Shown one piece after another: positions 55,165-63,652 of a stretch of DNA of 64,000 nt. The first letter of the stretch is position 1. Each line of letters opens with the position of its first letter. Origin of the DNA: Mucilaginibacter straminoryzae (GTDB lineage: Bacteria > Bacteroidota > Bacteroidia > Sphingobacteriales > Sphingobacteriaceae); contig NZ_JALJEJ010000002.1 in the NCBI RefSeq assembly GCF_022953055.1, positions 248,001 through 312,000 of the forward strand, read 5' to 3'. Below the pieces are notes generated by a model. The model was not told where the DNA came from, did not search any database, and was given only the letters and a program-made list of their open reading frames with translations. A program made the translations under genes and the position numbers.

Positions 55165-56150
55165 CATCAACTGAACCGATACCCGTAACTATTATCAGTG
55201 GCTTTTTAGGCGCCGGCAAAACAACCTTTCTGAATAAACTGATTACCCGGCGAAAAAATTACAGGCTGGCAGTTATTGAAAATGAATTTGGCGAGATCGG
55301 TATTGATGGCGACTTGGTAATAAACGAAAAAAACGACTTGTTTGAAATGAATAATGGTTGCTTATGCTGCAGCCTGAACCAGGACTTCTACGCGTTACTG
55401 GAATCTCTTTGGGCACAGCACGACCAATACGACGAAATAGTAATTGAAACGACAGGCATTGCGGATCCGGCTTTGGTTGCAGCGCCGTTCCTGACGGATC
55501 AAACAGTATCCAGGTACTTCGAACTAAAGCGTGTAATTTGCTTGGTTGATGCCCGGCACATTGAGACAGAATTAGAGGTTTCTGACGAAGCAAGAAAACA
55601 GATCAGCTTCAGTGACATTCTGCTTATCAACAAAACCGATCTGGTCTCGCTGGTCGATGTTCAGCGTATAGAAAAACTGTTAACAGCATTGAACCCATTT
55701 GCTGCAGTTTTTAACGCCTCTAAGGAAAACTATCCTTTTGACGAACTGATTAGCTTGGACCGGATGAAAATAGTGCAGCGGCGTCCTAAATTTTCGGTAG
55801 CACCGCAACGTGTTGAATCGCATTCGCACCACAATCTCACTTCTCTGAGTTTTACTTTCCAGGAAGCGTTTAACCTGCAGAACTTTGAGCTGCGGATGAG
55901 TATGTTCCTGGCTTTTCAGGCTTCTGATATTTATAGAATGAAAGGGATATTACGGGTGGAAGGTCATCCATGCCGTATTATTGTGCAATCCGTTCATAAC
56001 GACCTTGCTATCGGTTTCGGCGAAAAATGGAACGACGATGAAAAGCGGGAAAGCCGCCTGGTTTTTATTGGCCGTAAGCTCAACCCCGAAGGCTTTGAAC
56101 GCATGCTGAAGCAGTGCTTGTCAAAATCGAACCTGTCAGACCTGATATGA
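55161..56150 (+). CDS. COG0523 (CobW-like) metal-chaperone GTPase
   Basis: 329 residues from the ATG at 55161, which overlaps the TGA of the preceding gene; a longer frame to 55095 would lie inside that gene. The motifs are complete: Walker A GFLGAGKTT, the metal-site GCLCC (CxCC), ETTGIADP (Walker B region), and NKTD for guanine recognition. A His-rich stretch, ESHSHHN, precedes the C-terminal CobW_C domain (LRVEGHPCRIIVQSVHND...ESRLVFIGRKL). Members such as ZigA, ZagA and YjiA deliver zinc to target enzymes; the palindromic operator upstream supports zinc-responsive expression. Cobalt or nitrile hydratase roles are less likely here. Confidence 0.9.
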   Translation: MTSTEPIPVTIISGFLGAGKTTFLNKLITRRKNYRLAVIENEFGEIGIDGDLVINEKNDLFEMNNGCLCCSLNQDFYALLESLWAQHDQYDEIVIETTGIADPALVAAPFLTDQTVSRYFELKRVICLVDARHIETELEVSDEARKQISFSDILLINKTDLVSLVDVQRIEKLLTALNPFAAVFNASKENYPFDELISLDRMKIVQRRPKFSVAPQRVESHSHHNLTSLSFTFQEAFNLQNFELRMSMFLAFQASDIYRMKGILRVEGHPCRIIVQSVHNDLAIGFGEKWNDDEKRESRLVFIGRKLNPEGFERMLKQCLSKSNLSDLI

Positions 56151-56278
56151 TCTGTTTAGATTATATTCTATAGGATCCGAATCCCGATATTTTCAATCTT
56201 GGCTTTTTTGCACTCAAATGGTACTCCCTTTTGTTTGCATTGGCTTTCTTTGTCAGTTACTTCCTACGGCACTTTTAA
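56147..56278 (+). pseudogene. Remnant of lgt (prolipoprotein diacylglyceryl transferase)
   Basis: The ATG at 56147 overlaps the CobW stop. It reads MICLDYIL, then TAG at 56171-56173, then DPNPDIFNLGFFALKWYS and LLFALAFFVSYFLRHF before TAA at 56276-56278. This matches the Lgt N-terminus (W-D/N-P-D/E-I-F, K/R-W-Y-G-L-L-F). The TAG replaces the usual Trp before Asp (TGG to TAG). A normal Lgt is about 270 residues; the rest is absent, since the following bases do not continue the family in any frame I tried. It is a dead fragment of an extra lgt copy. Confidence 0.75.
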
Positions 56279-56475
56279 CAAAACTGTCTTTATTAACTGT
56301 TGTCAAACGCTATTCTAAATGAAATTAGTTAGGGCAATTGTTTTGCTTACTATAATAGATGAAGCAAACTACTTGAATTCGTAAACCGGTTGGACTTCGT
56401 ACTTCTTGCTTTTCTTCAAAAATGTTATTTTTGGGTGTATTTGCTAATCCTATTTTATACTAACAACCAAACCTA
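56279..56475. other. Intergenic stretch before the DUF2306 gene
   Basis: About 200 AT-rich bases with no gene. They follow the lgt remnant and may contain eroded sequence of it. A candidate promoter is listed separately. Confidence 0.4.
56406..56433 (+). promoter_or_regulatory. Candidate promoter of the DUF2306 gene
   Basis: TTG at 56406-56408 and TATTTTTG at 56426-56433 fit the Bacteroidetes consensus, with a spacing of 17 bases that is slightly short. It lies 42 bases before the start codon. Confidence 0.4.
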
Positions 56476-57126
56476 ATGGCGATTTTATTACGTTCGCAGC
56501 CATTCCACAAAGGCCGCGTGGTACTGACAGCTATTATGACGCTGATCGTGATTTCCGTTATCTATTTCTCTGAATTACCGTTATTAAATCCGAAACATCC
56601 CTTACGCGCCCACCTGGATGCTATCCGCTGGCTGATACATCCTCATGTCGTATTTGCCACCATAGCCTTTATCACCGGGCCATTTCAGTTTTCTTCTTAC
56701 CTTAGAAAAACCAATTTAAAGCTTCACCGGGTGCTGGGTAAACTATACGTTATCAGCATCTATCTGTCTGTATTATTTGTTTTTGCGATCTTATTCCATC
56801 AAATGCCATTGTTGCCGTACGCAGTGCGCCTTACCTATGCAACATTGTTTGAAGCGATCTGCTGGGTCATCACCGTAACCCTCGGTTGGATATCGGCCCG
56901 GAGAAGGCACATACAGGTACACCAACTCTGGATCGCCCGTAGCTATGCAATTACTACCACTTTCTTTATGACGCGCCTGCTTAATCCAATTTCTGCCTAT
57001 GCCAACCTTTCAGCAGACGACTTTGCCTACATTGTGTTTGGCATAACTGGTATGGCATTTTTTGTTCCGGACATTATGCTGCAATGGAAAGCGTTTTTTG
57101 GCAGCAGGAAAATAAAAACAACTTAA
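56476..57126 (+). CDS. DUF2306 family membrane protein
   Basis: 216 residues with about six hydrophobic segments (16-31, 52-66, 84-102, 113-133, 147-163, 176-196). Family marks are HPHVVFATIAFITGPFQFSSYLRK, NLKLHRVLGKLYVISIYLSV, and HIQVHQLWIARSYAITTTFFMTRL, with conserved His and Arg residues facing the membrane. The function of DUF2306 is unknown; some resemble cytochrome-b-like proteins. It is followed after 10 bases by an alpha/beta hydrolase gene and probably shares its transcript. Confidence 0.85.
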   Translation: MAILLRSQPFHKGRVVLTAIMTLIVISVIYFSELPLLNPKHPLRAHLDAIRWLIHPHVVFATIAFITGPFQFSSYLRKTNLKLHRVLGKLYVISIYLSVLFVFAILFHQMPLLPYAVRLTYATLFEAICWVITVTLGWISARRRHIQVHQLWIARSYAITTTFFMTRLLNPISAYANLSADDFAYIVFGITGMAFFVPDIMLQWKAFFGSRKIKTT

Positions 57127-57136
57127 AAATATAGCT

Positions 57137-58090
57137 ATGAAGCGATACCTGCATTTATTAAGCTTGTTGATCATCACCATTGGTTTAACCAACTGTAAAC
57201 AACCCTCGGGTTTAACCAGTCAGGAAGGCCAACTTAAGGTAGCAGGGGGTAAGATATGGTACAAGGTGATCAGTAAACCTCAAACTGCCAATCAGGCCCC
57301 GTTGGTTTTATTGCATGGCGGCCCGGGATTCCCCAGCTATTACCTCTCCCCTTTGTTTACACTGGCGTCTGATCGGCCGGTGATCTTTTATGACCAGTTG
57401 GGCTGCGGCCGGTCTGACCATACAACAGATACCTCCACCATGTCCATTAACGCCCAGATTAAGCAAACAGAAGCTTTGCTAAACCACCTCGGCGTAAAAA
57501 ACTTTTACCTGTATGGGCACTCGTACGGCACAATGCTGGCAGTGGAATATTATTTTAAACATCCTGAGCAAGTCAAGGCCATGATATTGGGCAGCCCCTG
57601 CATGAGCACCAAACGTTGGGTAACCGATGCAGATACCCTGATGGCGGCACTTCGCGAACCGGAAAGAACCATCCTTCAAAATTTAAAAAAAGGAGTTCCG
57701 CAAGATTCTCTCAAGGAAGCTAAAGCCCTCGACCTGTACTTTGCCAACTTTTATAACCATAGGCCGCATGTGCCGCGTGTCGACTCCGCTTTGGCGCAGT
57801 TTGGCAACGCCTTATACACACATATGTGGGGGAAAAATGAATTCACCGCCGATGGTACACTCGTAAACTACAACCGTATCCCAGATCTGCACCGTATTGC
57901 TGTGCCAACCTTACTCATCGCAGGTGAATTTGACGCAGCCCGGCCGGCAACTGTACGCTATTACACCTCATTGATACCGAATGCAAAATTTGTGCTGGTT
58001 AAAGGTGCAGGGCATTCTACCATGAATGATGTGCCCGGTGTAGATGAAAAAGCGATACGTGAATTTATCAAGCACCTCGAGAAAAAATAA
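57137..58090 (+). CDS. Lipoprotein alpha/beta hydrolase, proline iminopeptidase-like
   Basis: 317 residues with a lipobox IGLTNCKQ (Cys21). Serine-peptidase S33 features are the oxyanion motif LLHGGPGFPSYYL, VIFYDQLGCGRSD, nucleophile Ser in YGHSYGTMLAVEYYF, Asp in IAGEFDAARP, and His in KGAGHSTMND. The whole triad is present. The family removes N-terminal proline, but many close relatives act on amides, esters or lactones. As a lipoprotein it is membrane-bound outside the cytoplasm. Confidence 0.9.
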   Translation: MKRYLHLLSLLIITIGLTNCKQPSGLTSQEGQLKVAGGKIWYKVISKPQTANQAPLVLLHGGPGFPSYYLSPLFTLASDRPVIFYDQLGCGRSDHTTDTSTMSINAQIKQTEALLNHLGVKNFYLYGHSYGTMLAVEYYFKHPEQVKAMILGSPCMSTKRWVTDADTLMAALREPERTILQNLKKGVPQDSLKEAKALDLYFANFYNHRPHVPRVDSALAQFGNALYTHMWGKNEFTADGTLVNYNRIPDLHRIAVPTLLIAGEFDAARPATVRYYTSLIPNAKFVLVKGAGHSTMNDVPGVDEKAIREFIKHLEKK

Positions 58091-58223
58091 GCGTCTTTTT
58101 AATAATCTAATAAAAATTTAATATCCACAAACAATATCAAATACCTGAAAATCAGATTTTTAATAAATATATTCCCTGTAGGTGTATAAACAATAATCAT
58201 ATTGATGATGTTCAACACTGTAG

Positions 58224-59453
58224 ATGAGCCAAAATATAATAGCCGATACAGATAAAAAGGTCATCTGGCCTTTGCAATCCCTTAACTTCTTTATGGCCGA
58301 CCTTCAGGCGGGGGTTGGGCCCTTTCTAGGTCTCTTTCTTTTAGCACACGGGTGGAAAAGCGGCCTCATTGGCTCCGTCATGACTATTGGTGGTGTTGCC
58401 GGAATGATCATGACCATACCCGCAGGGGCACTCATAGACGCTACTAAAAGAAAACGTTTCTTTGTGGTTATCTCCGCCATATTTACCATACTAGCCTCGT
58501 GCATTATCTTGCTGACACAAGAGTTCTGGCTGGTCAGTATTTCGCAGGTCGCCACAGCAATAGCAGGGTCAGTCATTGGCCCGGCAATTATCGGCATCAC
58601 TTTGGGTATTGTAAAACAAGAGGGCTTTAACAGGCAGAACGGGCATAACCAGGCCTATAACCATGCAGGAAACGTGGTTGGCTCGGCGCTTTCGGGGTAT
58701 TTAGGTTATAAATTTGGCATGCACGCTATTTTCTTGCTTGCTGCCGTATTTGGCGTTCTATCAATTATTTCAGTCCTGATGATTCCAGCATCGGCCATAG
58801 ATGATAAAGCTGCTCGGGGAATGAAACAAAACAGCACCGATGATAAGGCAAGCGGTTTTAAAGTACTTTTCCAATGTAAATCTTTAGTGGTGCTGGCGGC
58901 TGCGCTGGCTTTCTTTCACCTGGGGAACGGCGCTATGCTACCACTTTACGGGTTAGCGGCCGCCTCTAAAAGTCATGATAATGCATCTATGTTCGTAGCG
59001 ATGACCATCATCATCGCACAACTGGTCATGATCGGCACCTCATTACTGGCCATGCGCATGGCAGATAAAAGCGGTTACTGGCTGGTACTGCTCATCTCGT
59101 TCATATCATTACCCGTAAGGGGTTTTATTGCGGCTTATATGCATAGCAAGTCGGGTATCTATCCTGTGCAAATATTAGACGGCATTGGAGCAGGCCTGCA
59201 AAGTGTAGCTGTGCCAGGTTTGGTGGCACACATCCTGAACGGGACAGGCAGGGTAAACATTGGGCAGGGAGCCGTTATGACGGTGCAGGGGCTTGGCGCA
59301 GCATTAAGTCCTGCAATAGGCGGTTGGATAGCGCAGGGAATGGGTTACAGCACGGCATTTTTGATACTCGGCAGTTTCGCCATAGGCTCTATCCTGTTGT
59401 GGTCTATCTATTACCGAACCATCCACAAGGATTGCGAAAAAACATCCGGTTAA
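58224..59453 (+). CDS. MFS transporter
   Basis: 409 residues with about twelve membrane helices and a central polar loop (about 190-213). The loop between helices 2 and 3 carries the MFS signature in the form GALIDATKRKR. Helix 1 begins SLNFFMADLQAGVGPFLGLFLL, and later parts include NRQNGHNQAYNHAGNVVGSALSGYLGYKFG and GVFGV-like AVFGVLSIISV. It is one of the multidrug/sugar-type MFS proteins; the substrate is unknown. It starts a rightward run with a metallophosphoesterase (24 bases later) and a permease. Confidence 0.9.
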   Translation: MSQNIIADTDKKVIWPLQSLNFFMADLQAGVGPFLGLFLLAHGWKSGLIGSVMTIGGVAGMIMTIPAGALIDATKRKRFFVVISAIFTILASCIILLTQEFWLVSISQVATAIAGSVIGPAIIGITLGIVKQEGFNRQNGHNQAYNHAGNVVGSALSGYLGYKFGMHAIFLLAAVFGVLSIISVLMIPASAIDDKAARGMKQNSTDDKASGFKVLFQCKSLVVLAAALAFFHLGNGAMLPLYGLAAASKSHDNASMFVAMTIIIAQLVMIGTSLLAMRMADKSGYWLVLLISFISLPVRGFIAAYMHSKSGIYPVQILDGIGAGLQSVAVPGLVAHILNGTGRVNIGQGAVMTVQGLGAALSPAIGGWIAQGMGYSTAFLILGSFAIGSILLWSIYYRTIHKDCEKTSG

Positions 59454-59477
59454 TCTTCATTCATTAATTTCCGATAC

Positions 59478-60590
59478 ATGTCTTCTTTACCCCTTATTTT
59501 TGCCCATATCGGCGATTTGCATATCACCAGGGCTCAAGAGCAAAATTACATTGATCTGCTTTCGATCATTTCCCAGATAGAAACAGAATTGGGCGACCAG
59601 CTGGATTTTGTTGTCCTTCCGGGCGATAATGCCGATAACGGCAAACCAGAACAATACCGCTTAGTGGCCACTGCTTTAAAGATGTTAAGCGTACCGGTGT
59701 ACATCTTATCCGGCGACCATGACATGGAACAGGGCAGCCTTGATAATTTATATGCGATGCCGTTTGCCCGGCAAATGCCATTCTCTAAATTACATAAAGG
59801 CAACAGGTGCATTTTTATTGATGTTTGCGGCCCGGGAAGCGGCGGGCCTGATTTCCGGATCGGTGAGCAACAATTACAATGGCTGCATAGTGAATTAGCG
59901 CAAGAGACCAATGCCGGCGAAACCATATTGCTGTTTATGCATACGTTTCCTGCTGATTTAAAAGACGCTGCGGAAAAACAATTATTAAATGAACTGCTGG
60001 CCAGGTATAACGTAACGCTCGTAGATATGGGGCATACACATTATAACGAAATCACCAATAATGGGCAAACTATATTTACCGCAACCCGCTCTACCGGGCA
60101 AATAGAGGAAGGCCCGGTGGGCTACACGGTCATATCTACATACAACGGCGTAGTAAGCTGGCGGTTCAAGCATTTAGCCGACCCTTTCCCGTTGGTAATG
60201 ATCAACTCGCCGGTTGACTATCGCCTGGCAAACAATAGTGCGCAGAAGGTTGGCGACGAGCTTGAGGTTTGTGCCACAATATTAGGTTCCAGACCACTTA
60301 AAAGCGTGGAGTGCCGCACCGACATAGCAAATTGGGTAACTATGACGGAATTCAATAAACGTTTTTGGAAAACTACATTACAAACACCTGAAAACTTAAC
60401 CGGCTTAACCGTAAAAGCAACCGATGTAACCGGCAGGCCGGGGCAGTGGACGATACAACCGTTGACTGAAATTTATACTTTCCCCATACGCATAAAAGAT
60501 GGCAGTGATGCTGACACTATTGGAGCATGGCCCGAAAACGGTATTTTCGGCACGCAATTAGGCCCCAACAGTAATGGTAAGCCATCCTGA
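59478..60590 (+). CDS. Calcineurin-like metallophosphoesterase
   Basis: 370 residues, no signal peptide. The metal-binding motifs are in order: AHIGDLHIT (D-x-H), LPGDNADNG (G-D-x-x-D), LSGDHDM (G-N/D-H-D/E), LFMHTFP (H) and DMGHTHYNE (G-H-x-H). The catalytic domain spans about 1-230. A C-terminal beta-rich domain of about 130 residues follows, with a possible sugar- or protein-binding role. The CpdA-like group includes 3',5'-cyclic nucleotide and phospholipid hydrolases. The substrate is unknown. Flanked by two transporter genes with gaps of 24 and 15 bases, so one operon. Confidence 0.9.
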   Translation: MSSLPLIFAHIGDLHITRAQEQNYIDLLSIISQIETELGDQLDFVVLPGDNADNGKPEQYRLVATALKMLSVPVYILSGDHDMEQGSLDNLYAMPFARQMPFSKLHKGNRCIFIDVCGPGSGGPDFRIGEQQLQWLHSELAQETNAGETILLFMHTFPADLKDAAEKQLLNELLARYNVTLVDMGHTHYNEITNNGQTIFTATRSTGQIEEGPVGYTVISTYNGVVSWRFKHLADPFPLVMINSPVDYRLANNSAQKVGDELEVCATILGSRPLKSVECRTDIANWVTMTEFNKRFWKTTLQTPENLTGLTVKATDVTGRPGQWTIQPLTEIYTFPIRIKDGSDADTIGAWPENGIFGTQLGPNSNGKPS

Positions 60591-60605
60591 TTATTTTAAT
60601 ATTTT

Positions 60606-61856
60606 ATGGATCATATACTTATCTGGATTATCTCTTTCCTTGCTATTGCAGGGGTTATCGTCCGTCCGTTTAAAGTTACCGAAGCTGTTTACGCCATATC
60701 AGGCGCTGTTTTGTTGTTGATACTTCAGTTGATCAGGCCGTCGGAAGCGCTGGCAGGTGTAGGCAAAGGCTTGGATGTTTACCTGTTTTTAACCGGCATG
60801 ATGCTGCTTGCTGAAACCGCCCGTGAAGAAAAACTATTTGACTGGCTGGCCGCCCGTGCCACGCTTATTGCCAGGGGCTCTTCGGGCAGGCTCTTCCTGC
60901 TCATTTACCTGGTGGGTGTGGTTGTCACTACGTTTTTATCTAACGATGCTACCGCAGTGGTACTTACACCGGCAGTCGCCGCAGCTGTTAAATCGGCCAG
61001 GGTAGAAAAGCCCCTGCCCTATTTACTTATTTGCGCGTTTATTGCCAATGCCGCGTCCTTTGTACTGCCCATCTCAAATCCCGCCAACCTGGTGATCTAC
61101 GGCAGCCATATGCCACCATTGGCGCATTGGCTGGGCACTTATGCTATTCCCTCTGTAGCTGCTATCGTTGTTACTTATTTTGTTTTGCGTTTTACCCAAC
61201 GGAATTGCTTCAGCGAAACCATACAAACCGACATTGATTTACCTGAACTAACCAAAGGCGGCAAAACAGCGCTGATTGGTATCGGCGCTACAGCCATCGT
61301 CTTGTTGATCTTATCTTCAATGAATGCAGACCTTGGCTTGCCTACCGCCATTACCGGCATTATCACTACAGCTATTGTTTTAATTACCGCTAAAAAAAGC
61401 CCCGCTATTGTTGTAAAAGGAGTGTCGTGGGCGGTGCTGCCCCTGGTGGCCGGCTTGTTTGTTATTGTTGAAGCATTAAACAAAACGGGGATGATCCAAC
61501 ATTTAACAGCCCTGCTCAATCATACCATTTCTGCGTCTTTAACTGAAGCGGTTTGGCTTAGCGGCACCATTACAGCCGTGGCCTGTAACCTGCTGAATAA
61601 CTTACCGGCAGGACTTATTGCCGGAAACGTTTTGCAAAGCGGGCACACACCCGAAATGGTTAAAAGCGCCGTACTGATCGGTGTAGACCTTGGGCCGAAC
61701 CTTTCAGTCACCGGGTCGCTTGCTACTATTTTATGGTTAGTAGCGCTGCGCCGCGAAGGACAGGAAGTAGGCGGCTGGGCATTCTTGAAAATTGGTTGCT
61801 TAGTAATGACGCTTGCCCTCGTAGCAGCCCTGGCGTCGTTATGGTTATCATTATAG
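60606..61856 (+). CDS. ArsB/NhaD-type anion permease
   Basis: 416 residues with about eleven membrane helices. Paired signatures of the ion-transporter superfamily are FLSNDATAVVLTPAVAAAVK in the first half and CNLLNNLPAGLIAGNVL in the second, along with NPANLVIYGS. The motif NNLPAGL is typical of the ArsB arsenite permease group, but related proteins carry citrate, phosphate or sodium/proton traffic. No arsR or arsC gene is nearby. Begins 15 bases after the metallophosphoesterase stop. Confidence 0.88.
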   Translation: MDHILIWIISFLAIAGVIVRPFKVTEAVYAISGAVLLLILQLIRPSEALAGVGKGLDVYLFLTGMMLLAETAREEKLFDWLAARATLIARGSSGRLFLLIYLVGVVVTTFLSNDATAVVLTPAVAAAVKSARVEKPLPYLLICAFIANAASFVLPISNPANLVIYGSHMPPLAHWLGTYAIPSVAAIVVTYFVLRFTQRNCFSETIQTDIDLPELTKGGKTALIGIGATAIVLLILSSMNADLGLPTAITGIITTAIVLITAKKSPAIVVKGVSWAVLPLVAGLFVIVEALNKTGMIQHLTALLNHTISASLTEAVWLSGTITAVACNLLNNLPAGLIAGNVLQSGHTPEMVKSAVLIGVDLGPNLSVTGSLATILWLVALRREGQEVGGWAFLKIGCLVMTLALVAALASLWLSL

Positions 61857-61890
61857 CAAAGACGCTTTGGGTTATAATAACTTTTTGGAT

Positions 61891-61926
61891 AAAAAAGGGG
61901 CTGCCCCAAAACCCGGTGACAGCCCC
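61891..61926 (-). terminator. Intrinsic terminator of the TPR gene
   Basis: On the minus strand GGGGCTG (61920-61926) pairs with CAGCCCC (61897-61903) and is followed by TTTTTT (61891-61896). This is a standard rho-independent terminator 23 bases after the TPR stop. It may also stop the facing permease transcript. Confidence 0.8.
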
Positions 61927-61948
61927 ATTAAACTATTACAATAGGCGT

Positions 61949-63652
61949 TTATTTTTTTGATTCTTTTGCCGTTTTATCTGCAAAGTATGCTTTTGCCTGT
62001 CTGTTATCTGGCGCTGTTGCCAATGCTTTCTGATAATTATCTTCTGCCTTCGCATCGTCTTTGGCGATATATTGATAATAAGAACCAAGGTAGGCGTGCG
62101 CTTCTGCCAGGTTCTTTTTTGTTCTCTCATCATCAGATGGCGCAGCCTCTTTCAACTGTAAATATTCTTCATAATAAGGTTTGGCATAACCTTTAATATT
62201 TTTCCGGTCCGTCTCTTTCAGATCATTCAGACGGGCGCGATACAGAAAAACATCGGCAACCGGCCGGGAGGTTGTTTTTTGCTGTACATAACTGAATGCA
62301 GAATCTGCTTTGGCCAACAGGGCAGTGTCCGCTGCCACAGTCGACTTTTTATTAAGAAAATTAAAATACTGGTCGCTGTAACCATAATAATAGCTCATGC
62401 CAGCCCTGAAATAATCGTTCAGCTTGGGGTGTTTAGCATGTGCGATGTATTTTTCATAAGCGTCGCCGGCGGCTGTATATTTTTGTTTTGTATACAGCAT
62501 TCCGCCTATTTCGGCATAAACGTCGGCCATGGTGGTGTCCAGCTCTGCTGCTTTAAGCATGTTGGTAATGCCTAAAGAATCTTGCCCGGTTTTCACCTGC
62601 AAACGACCGAGATAAAGGTAATCGCGCGGAATGATCCGTTTGGGTGCCGCCTCTTTCATAAATTTACCCAGTGCTTCTAATCCTGCCGGATAATTGTTGT
62701 TTTCATAAGCGGCATAACCCAGGTAACGGTAGATCCGCAGGTTCGTTTTATCAGACTTCGCCAGTTGATTGGCCACCTGCTCTAAGGTTTTGTAATCTCC
62801 TGCTTCGATCAGAAAATCAGCGTATCTCATTTCGGATTCCGGCGAGCGGTCTGTCAAGTCCAGGTATTTCTTATAATACTCGGCACCTTCCTTCACTTTT
62901 ACAGATGCCATTTTAGGATCTGTTTGTGCCCAGCGTAAGTCTGTTTCAGCCAGTTCACGATACGCAGGGCCGTAATTCGGGTCAGCAGCCGTAGCCTTTT
63001 TTAATTCGTCCTCGGCCCCGTCAAAATTATTTGCCTGTTTCCATAGCGCGCCTATCGCCACTTCAATCGCTGGCGATTTTGGATCGATGGTTTGTGCGTT
63101 TGCATAATTAGCGTAAGCTTTACTATTATCTAACTTGGCATGATAAGCATCACCCAAAGCGATGAAATATTGCGGGTCTTTCGCCCCCGCCTTCGCGGCC
63201 TTTTCTAATGTAGCGATCGCAAGGTCGGCCTTCGGATCTGGTTTCATCAGGTATACCTTAGACATGTAGATATACGGTAGGTCGCTTTTTCCGGCAAATT
63301 CGGCGGCCTGGTCAAAATTCTGCATCAGTGCAGAAGCATTATTATCCAGTTTGCCTATCGCTCCTAAACCTACATAGTTAAGCGACGACTTGGGGTTCAC
63401 GGCTATACCTTTGGTAAACACGGTCTTTGCCGAATCGGGATAGTCCTGCAATAAATAAACCCAGCCCAAATAAAAGTAGTTCTCATCTTTAGAGGCTTCT
63501 GTTGTGGTTAGTGTTTTTAGCCAGACTTTGGCTTTCTGATACTGCTCGGCATCAATTGCCTTTTGAACATCACTTAATTTTTGTGCAGAACCTGAAGTTG
63601 CTGCCAGGATAGCGCTTGCCGCTAAAGTGGTAGTAATTAACTTATTCTTCAT
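61949..63652 (-). CDS. Secreted TPR-repeat protein
   Basis: 567 residues with a signal peptide (ending ATSGSAQ). Tetratricopeptide repeats run through the whole mature part (YFLGWVYLLQDYPDSAKTVFTKGIAVNPKSS, YFIALGDAYHAKLDNSKAYANYANAQTIDPKS, AYLGSYYQYIAKDDAKAEDNYQKALATAPDN). The lysine-rich end is AYFADKTAKESKK. Such periplasmic TPR scaffolds are common in this group. No catalytic domain is visible, so a protein-protein scaffold role is the most that can be said. It stands alone, opposite the permease gene. Confidence 0.88.
   Translation of the reverse strand: MKNKLITTTLAASAILAATSGSAQKLSDVQKAIDAEQYQKAKVWLKTLTTTEASKDENYFYLGWVYLLQDYPDSAKTVFTKGIAVNPKSSLNYVGLGAIGKLDNNASALMQNFDQAAEFAGKSDLPYIYMSKVYLMKPDPKADLAIATLEKAAKAGAKDPQYFIALGDAYHAKLDNSKAYANYANAQTIDPKSPAIEVAIGALWKQANNFDGAEDELKKATAADPNYGPAYRELAETDLRWAQTDPKMASVKVKEGAEYYKKYLDLTDRSPESEMRYADFLIEAGDYKTLEQVANQLAKSDKTNLRIYRYLGYAAYENNNYPAGLEALGKFMKEAAPKRIIPRDYLYLGRLQVKTGQDSLGITNMLKAAELDTTMADVYAEIGGMLYTKQKYTAAGDAYEKYIAHAKHPKLNDYFRAGMSYYYGYSDQYFNFLNKKSTVAADTALLAKADSAFSYVQQKTTSRPVADVFLYRARLNDLKETDRKNIKGYAKPYYEEYLQLKEAAPSDDERTKKNLAEAHAYLGSYYQYIAKDDAKAEDNYQKALATAPDNRQAKAYFADKTAKESKK

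Noticed and set aside
60606..61856. Arsenic resistance operon
   Set aside because: The permease resembles ArsB, but arsR, arsC and other ars genes are absent, so a specific arsenic role is not supported.
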